Shown piece after piece: positions 46,483 through 55,447 of a stretch of 64,000 nucleotides of DNA. The notes under the pieces were generated by a model. It searched no databases, was not told the origin of the DNA, and saw only the letters and a program-made list of their open reading frames with translations. Source of the DNA: Pseudomonas fluorescens (GTDB taxonomy: Bacteria > Pseudomonadota > Gammaproteobacteria > Pseudomonadales > Pseudomonadaceae); assembly GCF_900636825.1 (NCBI RefSeq), contig NZ_LR134318.1, positions 1,521,501-1,585,500 of the forward strand, given 5' to 3'. A program made the translations under genes and the position numbers. The first letter of the stretch is position 1. The number at the start of each line of letters is the position of its first letter.

Positions 46483-46579
46483 GCGCCTTCGAATCTCGGA
46501 CCTCTGCGCCGGTATTCGCTCGACCACCGAGCGGGTACCTTCGCTGTACGCTGAACTAATAAACAAGGAAGTTTAGATC

Positions 46580-48103
46580 ATGCAATTGAAACCATCCCTC
46601 AAGGATTACACCGAACCCGAATTCCAAGCGTTGGTCGACAGAATCTGGGCTGTCGATTTGCAAAAAGCCGATCATGATCGGTTGATCAACCATTTTGACC
46701 GGATAGCAGGTCATCCCAAGGGCGCCGATCTACTGTTCGATCCTCCTGATGAATACTCTAATCCAAACTCCGCTGACGCCGTGGTCTACTACGTCAAGGA
46801 TTGGCACCGTAAACAGGGTCGTGTGGCGTTCAAGGGGCAGGCCTCGCTGGCTTCGCCTGCACAGCCGGTCATACCTCCAGCGACGATCAATTGGGCGCAA
46901 ATAAATCAACAACGCATTGCCCGAGAACTGATTGATAACCAAAAAGCCAGTGCTGATCTGACGACCTCACAGCGTGCTGCGCAAGCGTCACTCAGCCTTC
47001 TCGAACAACGGATTGGTGATCTGCGCAGACGATTGAATGCGCAGATAACCGCTTCGGACTTTGAGAAGGATATTCGCAGTCTGGAGATCGCCGAGTTCAA
47101 TGCCCGTATCGCTGTTCGCGGTTACGAGTCCTGGAAAATGAGCGTCCAGTTCAAGAGAGACAATGCGCAGCGTGAGGCGAATTACGTGCAAGCTGAGCGG
47201 GGGCAGTGGCAGAGCATTGCCCAGCAAATTGGCGCTACCTATGACGGATATGTAGCGAGCCTGACTGTCGTTAATCAGCAATTCAAGCGGTTTCAAGAAG
47301 AGGCCGAAATACTTCTAAAGACTGCCCAGTCGCAACTTGTAGAACTACGCGAGCGACAGAACGCAGGATCGCCCCCTTCGCCTGTGCAGCTGATTGCTCC
47401 GTTTTCTTTCGTCGATGCACGCCCGGCGCTACTGATCGATGGCGAACTATCGCGCACTTTGGAATCCCATCGCGTGGATCTGCAAAAATCCATTCGTTCG
47501 GCTGTTGCGGAGTTTACGTGGCAGATCACCTCCAACATGCCGAGGGAACAAATTCAATACGCCGGCGTATTGCGTTTCGAATTTCGCAGTCGCGCGGAGG
47601 TGGGCCGTTACGGGGTTTGCGTACCTTTGTCCGAGTTCATGGTGCTTGAGGGGCTGGATTGGCAATATCTTGCTGCGACTAATGGGATCGTCGATGTCCC
47701 TTTCAGAATGAGCAGCGGCCACTATGCAGTGCCGAAGGGAACTCTATTTCAAGGCATCAGAGAAATCACAAGCCTGCAGCAGGTGGCAATAACGCCCGTC
47801 AACAAAGAGCTGAAACCCGGAGTAAGAGTGCGACCGGCAACGTGGAACGAGTCTGCGCAAACCTACAGTTTCACGGCTGATGGCGACGCTTCGGTGGCCG
47901 TCATCTGGCGCCTGCCTGAAACACTGGAAAATTCTTCGCCGCGGACTTCCAACTCTGATTATCGAATGAGCAGCCTCCAGTCGCCGAAGACACCTCTGAT
48001 AGAACTATTTTCTGGTTCGGCCAGCGTCACTTTCAATGACTATGTGGTGGTTTTTCCCGCCGATGCAGACTTGGAGCCTGTGTACCTGATGTTCGAGGGT
48101 TAA
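46580..48103 (+). CDS. Fusion of Im9-like domain with pyocin-S domain, no nuclease
   Basis: 507 aa, aaggaag before the ATG. Residues 1-87 are an Im-type immunity domain (LKDYTEPEFQALVDRIW, HFDRIAGHPKGADLLFDPP, VVYYVKDWHRKQG) in which the helix III hot spot is F53-D54 instead of Tyr-Tyr. Residues ~105-265 are helical and coiled-coil-prone. Residues ~290-507 are a pyocin-S domain (VPLSEFMVLEGLDWQYLA, GIVDVPFRMSSGHYAVPKGT) ending in the typical VVVFPADADLEPVYLMF, after which the protein stops where a nuclease would begin. No signal peptide. Function unknown; it may bind or titrate bacteriocin components. Confidence 0.85.
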   Translation: MQLKPSLKDYTEPEFQALVDRIWAVDLQKADHDRLINHFDRIAGHPKGADLLFDPPDEYSNPNSADAVVYYVKDWHRKQGRVAFKGQASLASPAQPVIPPATINWAQINQQRIARELIDNQKASADLTTSQRAAQASLSLLEQRIGDLRRRLNAQITASDFEKDIRSLEIAEFNARIAVRGYESWKMSVQFKRDNAQREANYVQAERGQWQSIAQQIGATYDGYVASLTVVNQQFKRFQEEAEILLKTAQSQLVELRERQNAGSPPSPVQLIAPFSFVDARPALLIDGELSRTLESHRVDLQKSIRSAVAEFTWQITSNMPREQIQYAGVLRFEFRSRAEVGRYGVCVPLSEFMVLEGLDWQYLAATNGIVDVPFRMSSGHYAVPKGTLFQGIREITSLQQVAITPVNKELKPGVRVRPATWNESAQTYSFTADGDASVAVIWRLPETLENSSPRTSNSDYRMSSLQSPKTPLIELFSGSASVTFNDYVVVFPADADLEPVYLMFEG

Positions 48104-48120
48104 GCTGAAGTGGCGTCGGA

Positions 48121-48194
48121 ACTTGTGGGAGCCAGCCCTGCTGGCGATAGCGCAGTGTCAGTCGGCATGACGGTGGCTGACACACCGCCATCGC
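48121..48194. repeat. REP-like hairpin at right island edge
   Basis: gtgggagccagccctgctgg, then cgatagcgcagtgtcagtc mirrored by gctgacacaccgccatcgct. Related to 42430-42487; it lies directly before the EamA 3' fragment. Confidence 0.8.
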
Positions 48195-48302
48195 TGGAAA
48201 CAGCATGAGGAACTGGGGAGATTGCTCCTCGGTGGCCGCGTCATCTTCGCGGCTGTGTGGATCAGCCGCCTCGGCATCCGACGCACCGCATATCCCCTGT
48301 AG
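48195..48302 (+). pseudogene. Duplicated 3' fragment of the EamA transporter gene
   Basis: 36 codons in one open frame, without a start, encoding WKQHEELGRLLLGGRVIFA and AVWISRLGIRRT, ending at a TAG inside the next REP. It matches the last ~30 residues of the intact transporter ending at 42417 (79/86 nt over the shared part), with substitutions that are mostly synonymous or conservative, as if from another strain's allele. Confidence 0.9.
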
Positions 48303-48373
48303 GAGCTGCCGAAGGCTGCGATCTTTTGACTTTCAAGATCAAAAGATCGCAGCCTTCGGCAGCTCCTACACGG
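48296..48373. repeat. REP doublet (gtaggagctgcc type)
   Basis: Inverted pair with a short spacer directly after the EamA fragment and before the convergent channel gene. Confidence 0.92.
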
Positions 48374-48384
48374 GAATTTGTGGG

Positions 48385-49683
48385 TTACATGAGGTGTTTT
48401 TCAGGTTCCGGAACATGTGCCGAACCCAACACCGCCGGCAGCAACCCCGCGCGCAAGTCCCCACCACTCGGCTGCTGATAAAGGCTTAAGCCAAACTCCG
48501 GCAATACCGCCAGCAGATAATCGAAAATATCCCCCTGAATCCGCTCGTAGTCGGCCCACACAGTGGTGCGGGTGAAACAGTAGATCTCCAGCGGAATGCC
48601 CTGCGCGGTGGTCTGCATCTGCCGGACCATGCAGGTCATGTTCGGCTGAATCTCCGGATGACTCTTCAGATATGCCAGCGCGTAGGCGCGGAAGGTGCCG
48701 ATGTTGGTCATCCGGCGGCGGTTGGCCGACATCGCCGCGACGTTGCCCTGTGCTTCGTTCCAGGCTTTGAGTTCGGCCTTCTTGCGACTCATGTAGTCAG
48801 TCAGCAAGTGCACCTGTGAGAGCTTTTCTTCTTCGTCGTCGCGGATAAAACGCACGCCGCTGGCATCGATGAACAGGCTGCGCTTGATCCGCCGCCCACC
48901 GGATTGCTGCATGCCACGCCAGTTCTTGAAAGACTCCGACATCAGCCGCCAGGTCGGGATCGAGACGATGGTCTTGTCGAAGTTCTGTACCTTGACAGTG
49001 TGCAAGGTGATGTCGACCACGTCGCCGTCGGCGCCAACTTGCGGCATCTCGATCCAGTCGCCGACGCGCAGCATGTCGTTGCTGGTCAACTGCACGCTGG
49101 CAACGAACGACAGCAGCGTGTCCTTGTACACCAACAGAATCACCGCCGACATCGCACCCAGACCCGAGAGCAGCAACAGCGGTGAGCGATCGATCAGGGT
49201 GGCGACGATGATGATCGCGCCGAACACGTACAAAACCATCTTCGCCAACTGCACGTAGCCCTTGATCGAGCGCGTGCGGGCATGTTCGGTGCGTGCGTAA
49301 ATGTCGAGCAAGGCGTTGAGCAGGGCGCTGATCGCCAGCACCATGAACAGAATGGTGAACGCCAGCGCGACGTTGCCGAGAAAGTTCGTCGCGTTTTTAC
49401 TGAGCTCCGGCACCAGATGCAGGCCGAACTGGATCACCAGCGACGGCGTCATTTGCGCCAGGCGCTGAAACACCTTGTTATGGCGAAAGTCATTGATCCA
49501 GTGCAGCGCCGGCTGTCGGCCGAGCATGCGGCTGGCGTGCAGAATCAGGTAGCGCGCCACTCGTCCGAGCAACAGCGCAATCACCAGCAACACCATCAGC
49601 GCCAGTCCCGATTGTAAAAGCGGATGTTCTTCGAGGGTGCCCCAGAGGTCCTGGACGTTGAGCCAGAGCTGTTTTATTTCCAT
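48385..49683 (-). CDS. Mechanosensitive channel of the YbdG type
   Basis: 432-aa MscS-family protein with about five membrane helices in the first 190 residues; the pore helix region is LLLLSGLGAMSAVILLVYKDTLLSFVASVQL, followed by the β-domain (LRVGDWIEMPQVGADGDVVDITLHTVKVQNFDKTIVSIPTW). The ~50-residue insertion in the C-terminal part (SRKKAELKAWNEAQG...) fits the YbdG/MscM subgroup. Inner membrane; opens under osmotic downshock. Confidence 0.9.
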   Translation of the reverse strand: MEIKQLWLNVQDLWGTLEEHPLLQSGLALMVLLVIALLLGRVARYLILHASRMLGRQPALHWINDFRHNKVFQRLAQMTPSLVIQFGLHLVPELSKNATNFLGNVALAFTILFMVLAISALLNALLDIYARTEHARTRSIKGYVQLAKMVLYVFGAIIIVATLIDRSPLLLLSGLGAMSAVILLVYKDTLLSFVASVQLTSNDMLRVGDWIEMPQVGADGDVVDITLHTVKVQNFDKTIVSIPTWRLMSESFKNWRGMQQSGGRRIKRSLFIDASGVRFIRDDEEEKLSQVHLLTDYMSRKKAELKAWNEAQGNVAAMSANRRRMTNIGTFRAYALAYLKSHPEIQPNMTCMVRQMQTTAQGIPLEIYCFTRTTVWADYERIQGDIFDYLLAVLPEFGLSLYQQPSGGDLRAGLLPAVLGSAHVPEPEKHLM

Positions 49684-49874
49684 AAGCGAAACGGTTCTTC
49701 TGTAAGACGCGAGGACCGATTAGAGCATTTAAGACGCTGTGTATTGCAACGAGTGACAAATCGGGCAACAAAAAAACCACTGATTGTCGCCGTTTGCACA
49801 AAGAAACTCGGCCTGAGCGCTCGAAACCGGTAACCTATGCAGCTGTTTTTTTGCATATCTTCGAGGTAGCACCC

Positions 49875-51215
49875 GTGTTTTCCCAATTCGCCCTGCACGA
49901 ACGCCTGCTCAAAGCCGTGGCCGAGCTGAAATTTGTCGAGCCAACGCCTGTGCAAGCCGCGGCCATCCCGCTGGCGCTCCAAGGGCGTGATCTGCGGGTG
50001 ACGGCGCAAACCGGTAGTGGCAAAACCGCCGCTTTCGTTCTGCCAATCCTCAATCGTCTGATCGGCCCGGCCAAGGTTCGCGTCAGCATCAAGACCCTGA
50101 TCCTGTTGCCGACCCGCGAGCTGGCCCAGCAAACCTTGAAAGAAGTTGAACGCTTCTCGCAGTTCACCTTCATCAAGTCCGGCCTGATCACCGGCGGTGA
50201 AGACTTCAAGGTGCAGGCCGCGATGCTGCGCAAAGTGCCGGACATCCTCATCGGCACCCCAGGGCGGATGATCGAGCAACTCAACGCCGGCAACCTCGAT
50301 CTGAAAGAAGTCGAAGTGCTGGTGCTCGACGAAGCCGACCGCATGCTCGACATGGGTTTCGCCGAAGACGTGCAGCGTCTGGTCGACGAATGCCCGAACC
50401 GCCAGCAAACCATGCTGTTCTCCGCCACCACCGGCGGTTCCGGCCTGCGCGACATGATCGCCAAGGTCCTGAACAACCCAGAGCATTTGCAGCTCAACGC
50501 GGTCAGCCAGCTGAACTCGACGACCCGTCAGCAGATCATCACTGCTGACCACAATCAGCACAAAGAACAGATTGTGAATTGGCTGCTGGCCAACGAGACC
50601 TATCAGAAAGCGATCATCTTCACCAACACCCGCGCCATGGCCGACCGTATCTACGGCCGCCTTGTGGCTCAGGAATACAAAGCGTTCGTGCTGCACGGCG
50701 AGAAAGACCAGAAGGATCGCAAGCTGGCGATCGATCGTCTGAAGCAGGGCGGCGTGAAGATCCTCGTGGCGACCGACGTTGCGGCCCGTGGCCTGGACGT
50801 CGATGGGCTGGATATGGTGATCAACTTCGACATGCCACGCAGCGGCGACGAATATGTGCACCGCATCGGTCGTACTGGTCGTGCCGGCAACGATGGCCTG
50901 GCGATCTCGCTGATCTGTCATGGCGACTGGAACCTGATGTCGAGCATCGAGCGCTATCTGAAGCAGAGCTTCGAGCGCCGTACGATCAAGGAAGTCAAAG
51001 GCACCTACGGCGGGCCGAAAAAGGTCAAGGCCTCTGGCAAAGCCGTTGGCGTGAAGAAGAAAAAGACCGATGCCAAGGGCGACAAGAAGAAAACCGCTGC
51101 CAAGACGCCGACCAAGCGCAAGAGCGTCAACCGTCCAAAACCGGATTCTCTGGTCAGCAGCGACGGCATGGCCCCGCTGAAACGCCGCAAGCCAGCCGAG
51201 CCTGCGGCTGAGTAA
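49875..51215 (+). CDS. DEAD-box RNA helicase
   Basis: 446 aa from a GTG at 49875 (gaggt upstream); in-frame codons before that do not match the family. Q motif FVEPTPVQAAAIP, Walker A AQTGSGKT near 45-52, DEAD near 152, SAT, and HRIGRTGRAG near 330 are intact. The C-terminal ~75 residues are extremely Lys/Ala-rich, an RNA-binding tail. It resembles the SrmB/RhlE group involved in ribosome assembly and RNA turnover. A bidirectional terminator follows. Confidence 0.92.
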   Translation: MFSQFALHERLLKAVAELKFVEPTPVQAAAIPLALQGRDLRVTAQTGSGKTAAFVLPILNRLIGPAKVRVSIKTLILLPTRELAQQTLKEVERFSQFTFIKSGLITGGEDFKVQAAMLRKVPDILIGTPGRMIEQLNAGNLDLKEVEVLVLDEADRMLDMGFAEDVQRLVDECPNRQQTMLFSATTGGSGLRDMIAKVLNNPEHLQLNAVSQLNSTTRQQIITADHNQHKEQIVNWLLANETYQKAIIFTNTRAMADRIYGRLVAQEYKAFVLHGEKDQKDRKLAIDRLKQGGVKILVATDVAARGLDVDGLDMVINFDMPRSGDEYVHRIGRTGRAGNDGLAISLICHGDWNLMSSIERYLKQSFERRTIKEVKGTYGGPKKVKASGKAVGVKKKKTDAKGDKKKTAAKTPTKRKSVNRPKPDSLVSSDGMAPLKRRKPAEPAAE

Positions 51216-51232
51216 GGCTTTCGACGCGCATG

Positions 51233-51262
51233 AAAAAACCGGACATATGTCCGGTTTTTTTT
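51233..51262 (+). terminator. Bidirectional Rho-independent terminator
   Basis: Perfect palindrome accggacatatgtccggt flanked by six A on the left and eight T on the right, between the convergent helicase gene and the small secreted protein gene. Confidence 0.93.
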
Positions 51263-51266
51263 GCCT

Positions 51267-51542
51267 TCAACTGTCGGCTTTTTTCTCCGCTGAACCCAGT
51301 TCCTTCAACCGCTGATCGATCAACTGGCATTTGTCCGGCAGATCGGCACTGGCCGTGCCCAGATCCATTTTCTGCAACTCGGCGTTGATCTCCTTTGCCT
51401 TGTCTGGATTCTGCTGGGTAAGCTTCGAGACTTCCTTGGCCAGTTGCTCGCGTTTGATCGTCGCCTCTTCCGGCGTACAGGCCCAGACGGGCAGGGCGCT
51501 GGCGAGCGTGGCGGCGAGAGTAAGCTTGATCAGGGTTTTCAT
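51267..51542 (-). CDS. Small periplasmic hypothetical protein
   Basis: 91 aa with a signal peptide (KTLIKLTLAATLASALPVWA, cleavage near 21) and a charged helical mature part (ATIKREQLAKEVSKLTQQNPDKAKEINAELQKM) with two cysteines (ACTPEE, DKCQLI), likely disulfide-bonded helical hairpin. No family recognised with confidence. Confidence 0.75.
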   Translation of the reverse strand: MKTLIKLTLAATLASALPVWACTPEEATIKREQLAKEVSKLTQQNPDKAKEINAELQKMDLGTASADLPDKCQLIDQRLKELGSAEKKADS

Positions 51543-51630
51543 GGGCAGGCCTCAGTTCCGGTTAAGGCGGGTACAGCGGTTGAGGGCACAAGCGTGAGAA
51601 AAGTTCACAAACTGTGGATTCAACGAGCGC

Positions 51631-52365
51631 TCAATCGCCATGGCAGCAGCCCGATTTCGTCGCGCCGTCATACCGATCATGATGCCGCACCCATTCCATG
51701 ATCTCGTCCTCATTCCTGCCCTTGGGCGTCAGATCCAGAAAGTTGTAAGCGCCGACCAGCATGTCCAGGCCTCGGGCATAGGTTGAATAGGTGTGGAAAA
51801 TCTGCCCTTGATCGTTGCGATAAAACACACTCAGCCCTGGCATTTCCTCCTCGGCGCTGTCAGTTTTTTCGTAATTATACGTAGCCTTTCCCTCGGCAAC
51901 GTCTCCCGCACGGGCGCAGACGCCGAAATCGTAATTGAAGTCGCAGCCCTCGGACGAAACCCAATCGAATTTCCAGCCCATGCGCTGTTTGAACGGCTGA
52001 AATTGGTTGTACGGCGCGTGGGAAACCGCCACCACCGCGACGTCATGATGGGACAGATGCAGATCGGCGCCGTCGATGTGGTCGCTGAGAAATGAGCAGC
52101 CCTGGCAGCCTTCCTTCCAGCCTTCGGCGAACATGAAATGGTAAACGATCAACTGGCTGTGCTTGCCGAACAGGTCTTTGAGCTGCAGTTCGCCGTTGGG
52201 CCCTTGAAAATGGTAGTCCTTGTCGACTTTTACCCATGGCAAGGCACGGCGTTCGGCACTCAGCCGATCACGCTCGCGGGTGAAGGCTTTTTCGTGGGCC
52301 AGGTGCTGCTGACGGGCGGCGAGCCATTCTTCGCGTGATACAACCGGATGGTTTGCAACGTTCAT
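51631..52365 (-). CDS. DUF899 thioredoxin-like protein
   Basis: 244-aa cytoplasmic protein of DUF899. Family landmarks: LPWVKVDKDYHFQGPNG, YHFMFAEGWKEGCQGCSFLSDH (CxxC site near residues 100-103), VAVSHAPYNQFQPFKQRMGW and YNYEKTD. Redox role suspected from the thioredoxin-like fold. The ATG at 52365 with a ggagac site is used; an in-frame start 90 bp upstream lacks support. Ends in CCHGD. Confidence 0.88.
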   Translation of the reverse strand: MNVANHPVVSREEWLAARQQHLAHEKAFTRERDRLSAERRALPWVKVDKDYHFQGPNGELQLKDLFGKHSQLIVYHFMFAEGWKEGCQGCSFLSDHIDGADLHLSHHDVAVVAVSHAPYNQFQPFKQRMGWKFDWVSSEGCDFNYDFGVCARAGDVAEGKATYNYEKTDSAEEEMPGLSVFYRNDQGQIFHTYSTYARGLDMLVGAYNFLDLTPKGRNEDEIMEWVRHHDRYDGATKSGCCHGD

Positions 52366-52539
52366 GACCTGTCTCCTGCGGGATTGAACCGGCTGTTTCA
52401 GACTAGTCGTTCGACGCACAGCAGATTCGACAAACCGCCCGTCGGCCGCGGGCAAAATATGCGGCTGAACCGCTGCGCGCCGCTTCGGTCACAACCTTTG
52501 AACGCGGCACACATCACCCGCACCGGAGGTTGGATCAGG

Positions 52540-52932
52540 ATGACGACTTATAACTGGGATTTCATTGAACGTTTGCTTCACGAAGTGCAGAACAGCGCCG
52601 GCCACAGCTTCGCGCCGCGCGCTTATGCCGAAGACTACGCGGCAGAGAAGGCCAGCGCTGGCGAGCCGATCGACAACCTCGATCACCTGAAAACGCTGGC
52701 CTGCGACTATGAGAAGCTCCTGCTGGAACGCGGATTCATTGAGCCACGTCCGGATGATCAGGGCAGTACCGGCAACAACTTCATTCTGACCCCGCGTGGG
52801 TCCAGCCTGTTGAGCCTGATCGACAGCAGCATTCCGGGCAATGACCATCCGCGTCAGGTGCTGGATGATCAAGACGATGCGCTGGATGAGCTGACGTTTG
52901 ATGAAGTTGCGTCCAAAGCTCAAATCGCTTGA
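52540..52932 (+). CDS. Conserved hypothetical, possible winged-helix protein
   Basis: 130-aa acidic protein. The region NWDFIERLLHEVQNSAGHSFAPR ... DHLKTLACDYEKLLLERGFIEPRP ... NNFILTPRGSSLLSLIDSS resembles the DUF2513-type winged-helix layout, with a two-strand wing before TPRG. Pseudomonas homologues are sometimes called transcriptional regulators. Start set by atcagg shortly before the ATG and by homologous N-terminus. Divergent from the DUF899 gene. Confidence 0.7.
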   Translation: MTTYNWDFIERLLHEVQNSAGHSFAPRAYAEDYAAEKASAGEPIDNLDHLKTLACDYEKLLLERGFIEPRPDDQGSTGNNFILTPRGSSLLSLIDSSIPGNDHPRQVLDDQDDALDELTFDEVASKAQIA

Positions 52933-52946
52933 TTAAACGGTATTCC

Positions 52947-53038
52947 CTTGTAGGAGTGAGCCTGCTCGCGAAAGCGGTTTGTCAGCCAAGGATGTGCTGA
53001 ATGGGTAAACGCTATCGCGAGCAGGCTCGCTCCCACAG
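52947..53038. repeat. REP doublet (gagcctgctcgcga type)
   Basis: Inverted pair gtaggagtgagcctgctcgc / gcgagcaggctcgctcccac with ~45-nt spacer between convergent genes. Confidence 0.9.
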
Positions 53039-53052
53039 GAACATCGATATAT

Positions 53053-53922
53053 TCAAGGTTTTTGCGCCGCCTTCAGGCACTTGAGGTCGTTGAAGTCCTT
53101 GCGCACGCCCTCGATCTTTTTCAACAAGCGCTCGCGTTGTTGCGGCGTGCTTTCCGCCATCAAGTCGACAAACAACGCGCGGGCTTGTGCTTCAGTCTTG
53201 GCATAAGCCTCGCGGTAGTCCGCTGTCCATAACCGCTCACGATTGACCAGCAGCGTCTCGATACGTTGGGGAAATTCGGGGCTTTTGCGCTGCGCGACGG
53301 CGGCGCTGAACTGTTGCTGCCAATGCGCGCGATTGGCGATCCACTGGGTATTCTGGTCGCCCAAGGCGCTGGTCCACGCGACGACGCGTTGTTTCTGTGT
53401 GTCGCTCAACGGCCCCAGCCAGTCATTCAGCCGTTTTTCCATGCGTTCGCCACGCTCCTTGATTTGCTGCGCCAAGGGCGGTTTCACGTATTCCTGCTGG
53501 CGTTTGCGCAGGTCTTTGGCGAACGCATCGTTCATCTCCGCAACCTGCTTATCGTCCAGCCCTTGCAGCAGCTCGATAGCGGACGGGGTGATTTCACGGG
53601 CGGTTTCGGCGATCGCCTGTTTGGCTTCGGCGGTGCGTTCCTGCAGCCCGGCGTCGGTGACTTGATTGGTCTCGACCATGGCCTGCAAGCGGTCCAGCCA
53701 ATCCAGGTAACCGGGCAACTGCGTGGTGCAATGCCAGCTCAGATGCTCTTTGAGCCGCTCATTGAACCAGTCCTTCTGCTCGCCGTTCATGTCCACATAG
53801 TCGCCAAGCGACCATGGAATGATCACGTCGAGATTGCGGTAGGCCAGGCCCACGCGGCTGCATGCGCCGAGGGCGAGGGTAAACATCAACAGGGCGGCAA
53901 TGTGTTTGAACCAGCGAGACAT
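53053..53922 (-). CDS. DUF6279-type lipoprotein
   Basis: 289-aa predicted lipoprotein: lipobox LALGAC with C21 as the lipidated cysteine, then a long all-helical mature domain rich in Gln/Arg/Glu. Sequence features (VGLAYRNLDVIIPWSLGDYVDMNGEQK) match the DUF6279 family. Residues after the cysteine (Ser, Arg) do not signal inner-membrane retention, so outer membrane is likely. Function unknown. Confidence 0.83.
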   Translation of the reverse strand: MSRWFKHIAALLMFTLALGACSRVGLAYRNLDVIIPWSLGDYVDMNGEQKDWFNERLKEHLSWHCTTQLPGYLDWLDRLQAMVETNQVTDAGLQERTAEAKQAIAETAREITPSAIELLQGLDDKQVAEMNDAFAKDLRKRQQEYVKPPLAQQIKERGERMEKRLNDWLGPLSDTQKQRVVAWTSALGDQNTQWIANRAHWQQQFSAAVAQRKSPEFPQRIETLLVNRERLWTADYREAYAKTEAQARALFVDLMAESTPQQRERLLKKIEGVRKDFNDLKCLKAAQKP

Positions 53923-53999
53923 GGGCAAATCCTTGCGAGAGCCTGGCGTCGGGAAACTGATTCTTATGTGATGCAGGATGGGCGCGGCAGTTCAGCCGA

Positions 54000-54716
54000 T
54001 CAGTAGAAAGTGCGCACAGCCTTGAGCGTGACGAGGCCGTCGCATTGGCTGTTGTGGCCGGAGTACGCCGAACAATCGCTGCCGCTAAGGCTGGAATTAC
54101 TGTAAGTCAGATCCAGATCAACGCCCATGAACGGTCGGGACAGTTGCACCGACCAATCAGTGAAACTGCTGACATATCCGCCGTCTACCGCCACGGGTGT
54201 ATTCAACTGGTGCGTGGTGTATTTCATGCTCACGCCGATGCCGAAGGGCTGATTGCCACCGAGGTCGGCAAACAAAGTGTTGTTTTGTTTATCCGGGTCG
54301 TTGCTCAACGCGACGCCGAAACGGCTGCCGAGCAGGGTCAGGCCACCGAACAGCTCTTGGCTGTCGAGGGTCTCCACGCTGGGATAGCTGTAGTGAATCA
54401 TGCCGACTTCGTACCCGAGAATCTGATCGAAAGGCTGTTTGAAACCGACGTAGGAGTCGATCTCAAGATCCTTGCCGGGCGTGATGCCCATGCTCGGCGC
54501 GTACTGGCCGACATACAGGCCGCTGTCGTGGCTCAGATCGAGGCCGCCATGGAAGGAGCCGACTGCCGCTGGTTTGACCAGGCCTTGGGCCATGCTGCGG
54601 CTGGGAGTGGTGCCGAGTTTCAGGTCGAAGTCGCCCAACTCAGCCTGGAAAATCTGCGCGTGCGCACTCGGGCCCGCCAGCAGGCCTACGAGTAATAAAC
54701 AGAATGTTTTGCGCAT
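54000..54716 (-). CDS. TorF/YfaZ-like outer-membrane protein
   Basis: 238 aa with signal peptide (LLLVGLLAGPSAHA) and a β-barrel-type mature region with alternating strands and C-terminal aromatic (VRTFY). Segments FHGGLDLSHDSGLYVGQYAPSM and LEIDSYVGFKQPF resemble the TorF-family putative porins. The start at 54716 has ggagag 4-9 nt upstream, better than the ATG 12 bp earlier. Confidence 0.78.
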   Translation of the reverse strand: MRKTFCLLLVGLLAGPSAHAQIFQAELGDFDLKLGTTPSRSMAQGLVKPAAVGSFHGGLDLSHDSGLYVGQYAPSMGITPGKDLEIDSYVGFKQPFDQILGYEVGMIHYSYPSVETLDSQELFGGLTLLGSRFGVALSNDPDKQNNTLFADLGGNQPFGIGVSMKYTTHQLNTPVAVDGGYVSSFTDWSVQLSRPFMGVDLDLTYSNSSLSGSDCSAYSGHNSQCDGLVTLKAVRTFY

Positions 54717-54919
54717 GCGTCTCTCCATGAACAGCGAGCGCAGGACAATGGGCCTGCTGAAACGCTTGATCTAGACGCGTGAAAGGATACCGGCGAATGC
54801 TCGGCATTGATGGCCGTTCGTCGATTGAAAAGGATTTTTGTTTAAAGCGAGGGGGATTACGCGGTGCCAGTCCAGACGCTTCGAAGCTCAAAGCGCCTAT
54901 GGACGGGATGAAACCGGTT

Positions 54920-55108
54920 TTACTTCTTGCCCAGGCTGATCTGCTTGGACGGGCCGAACGTCTGGCCGCTGACGCCTTTGGCAATTTGCTGAATCTCGCC
55001 GCCGGACTTGAGGAACGCTGCGATCTGATCGTTGATCGATTCGCTGGTTTCAACGGCTGGAGCTGGCTTTGCTTTGCTGGTGGATGCTTTTACACGCATG
55101 GCGGCCAT
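54920..55108 (-). CDS. Small hypothetical protein, 62 aa
   Basis: Begins MAAMRVKASTSKAKPAP (a second possible start three codons in), followed by SINDQIAAFLKSGGEIQQIAKGVSGQTFG. Basic N-terminus, one helix, no membrane segment. Conserved-looking in Pseudomonas but I do not recognise a family. The 203 bp between it and the TorF-like gene hold nothing that I can support. Confidence 0.6.
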   Translation of the reverse strand: MAAMRVKASTSKAKPAPAVETSESINDQIAAFLKSGGEIQQIAKGVSGQTFGPSKQISLGKK

Positions 55109-55447
55109 TAACCTGTAGAAAAGTAACTCGGCCAGGCATCGTACAGTAATAACTTGACAATTGCTTGGCAAATATCCCCGGAAATAACCCAACGCGGCGC
55201 TGCATTATTCTCGGTCAGTATTCGATATAACCAGCTAACCCCCTGTTTTAAATGAAAAGATCAAGGGGAACCGAACATGTGACAATCTGCCGCGAGCGTG
55301 CCGAGCCGACTGACGAGCGGCACCGCATGGGGCGCCAAGTCGAGGAAAAACAAGGCGCGGCACGGATTTCCCGCGAACCGCCGATCTGCCTCCCGGCGCC
55401 TTGCTAAAAACGGGTAGAATGCCGCCCACGCAATGAGGGTTCTGGAA
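55109..55447. other. Intergenic region, no gene found
   Basis: 339 bp between the small protein and the divergent S1-domain gene. No credible ORF on either strand, REP, or terminator. It presumably carries both promoters. Confidence 0.6.

Larger units (their letters stand above)
42418..48302 (+). other. Bacteriocin/immunity island
   Basis: Accessory block between the complete EamA gene and its duplicated 3' fragment. It holds, in order, an S-pyocin-like bacteriocin, a DUF6392-type immunity gene, an orphan broken DNase tail cassette, an Im9-type immunity gene and an immunity-pyocin S fusion gene, all on the plus strand. Codon choice drops in GC in the immunity genes and cassette (many A/T-ending codons at 44820-46480). 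No integrase, transposase, lysis gene or convincing LexA box was seen. Confidence 0.85.
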
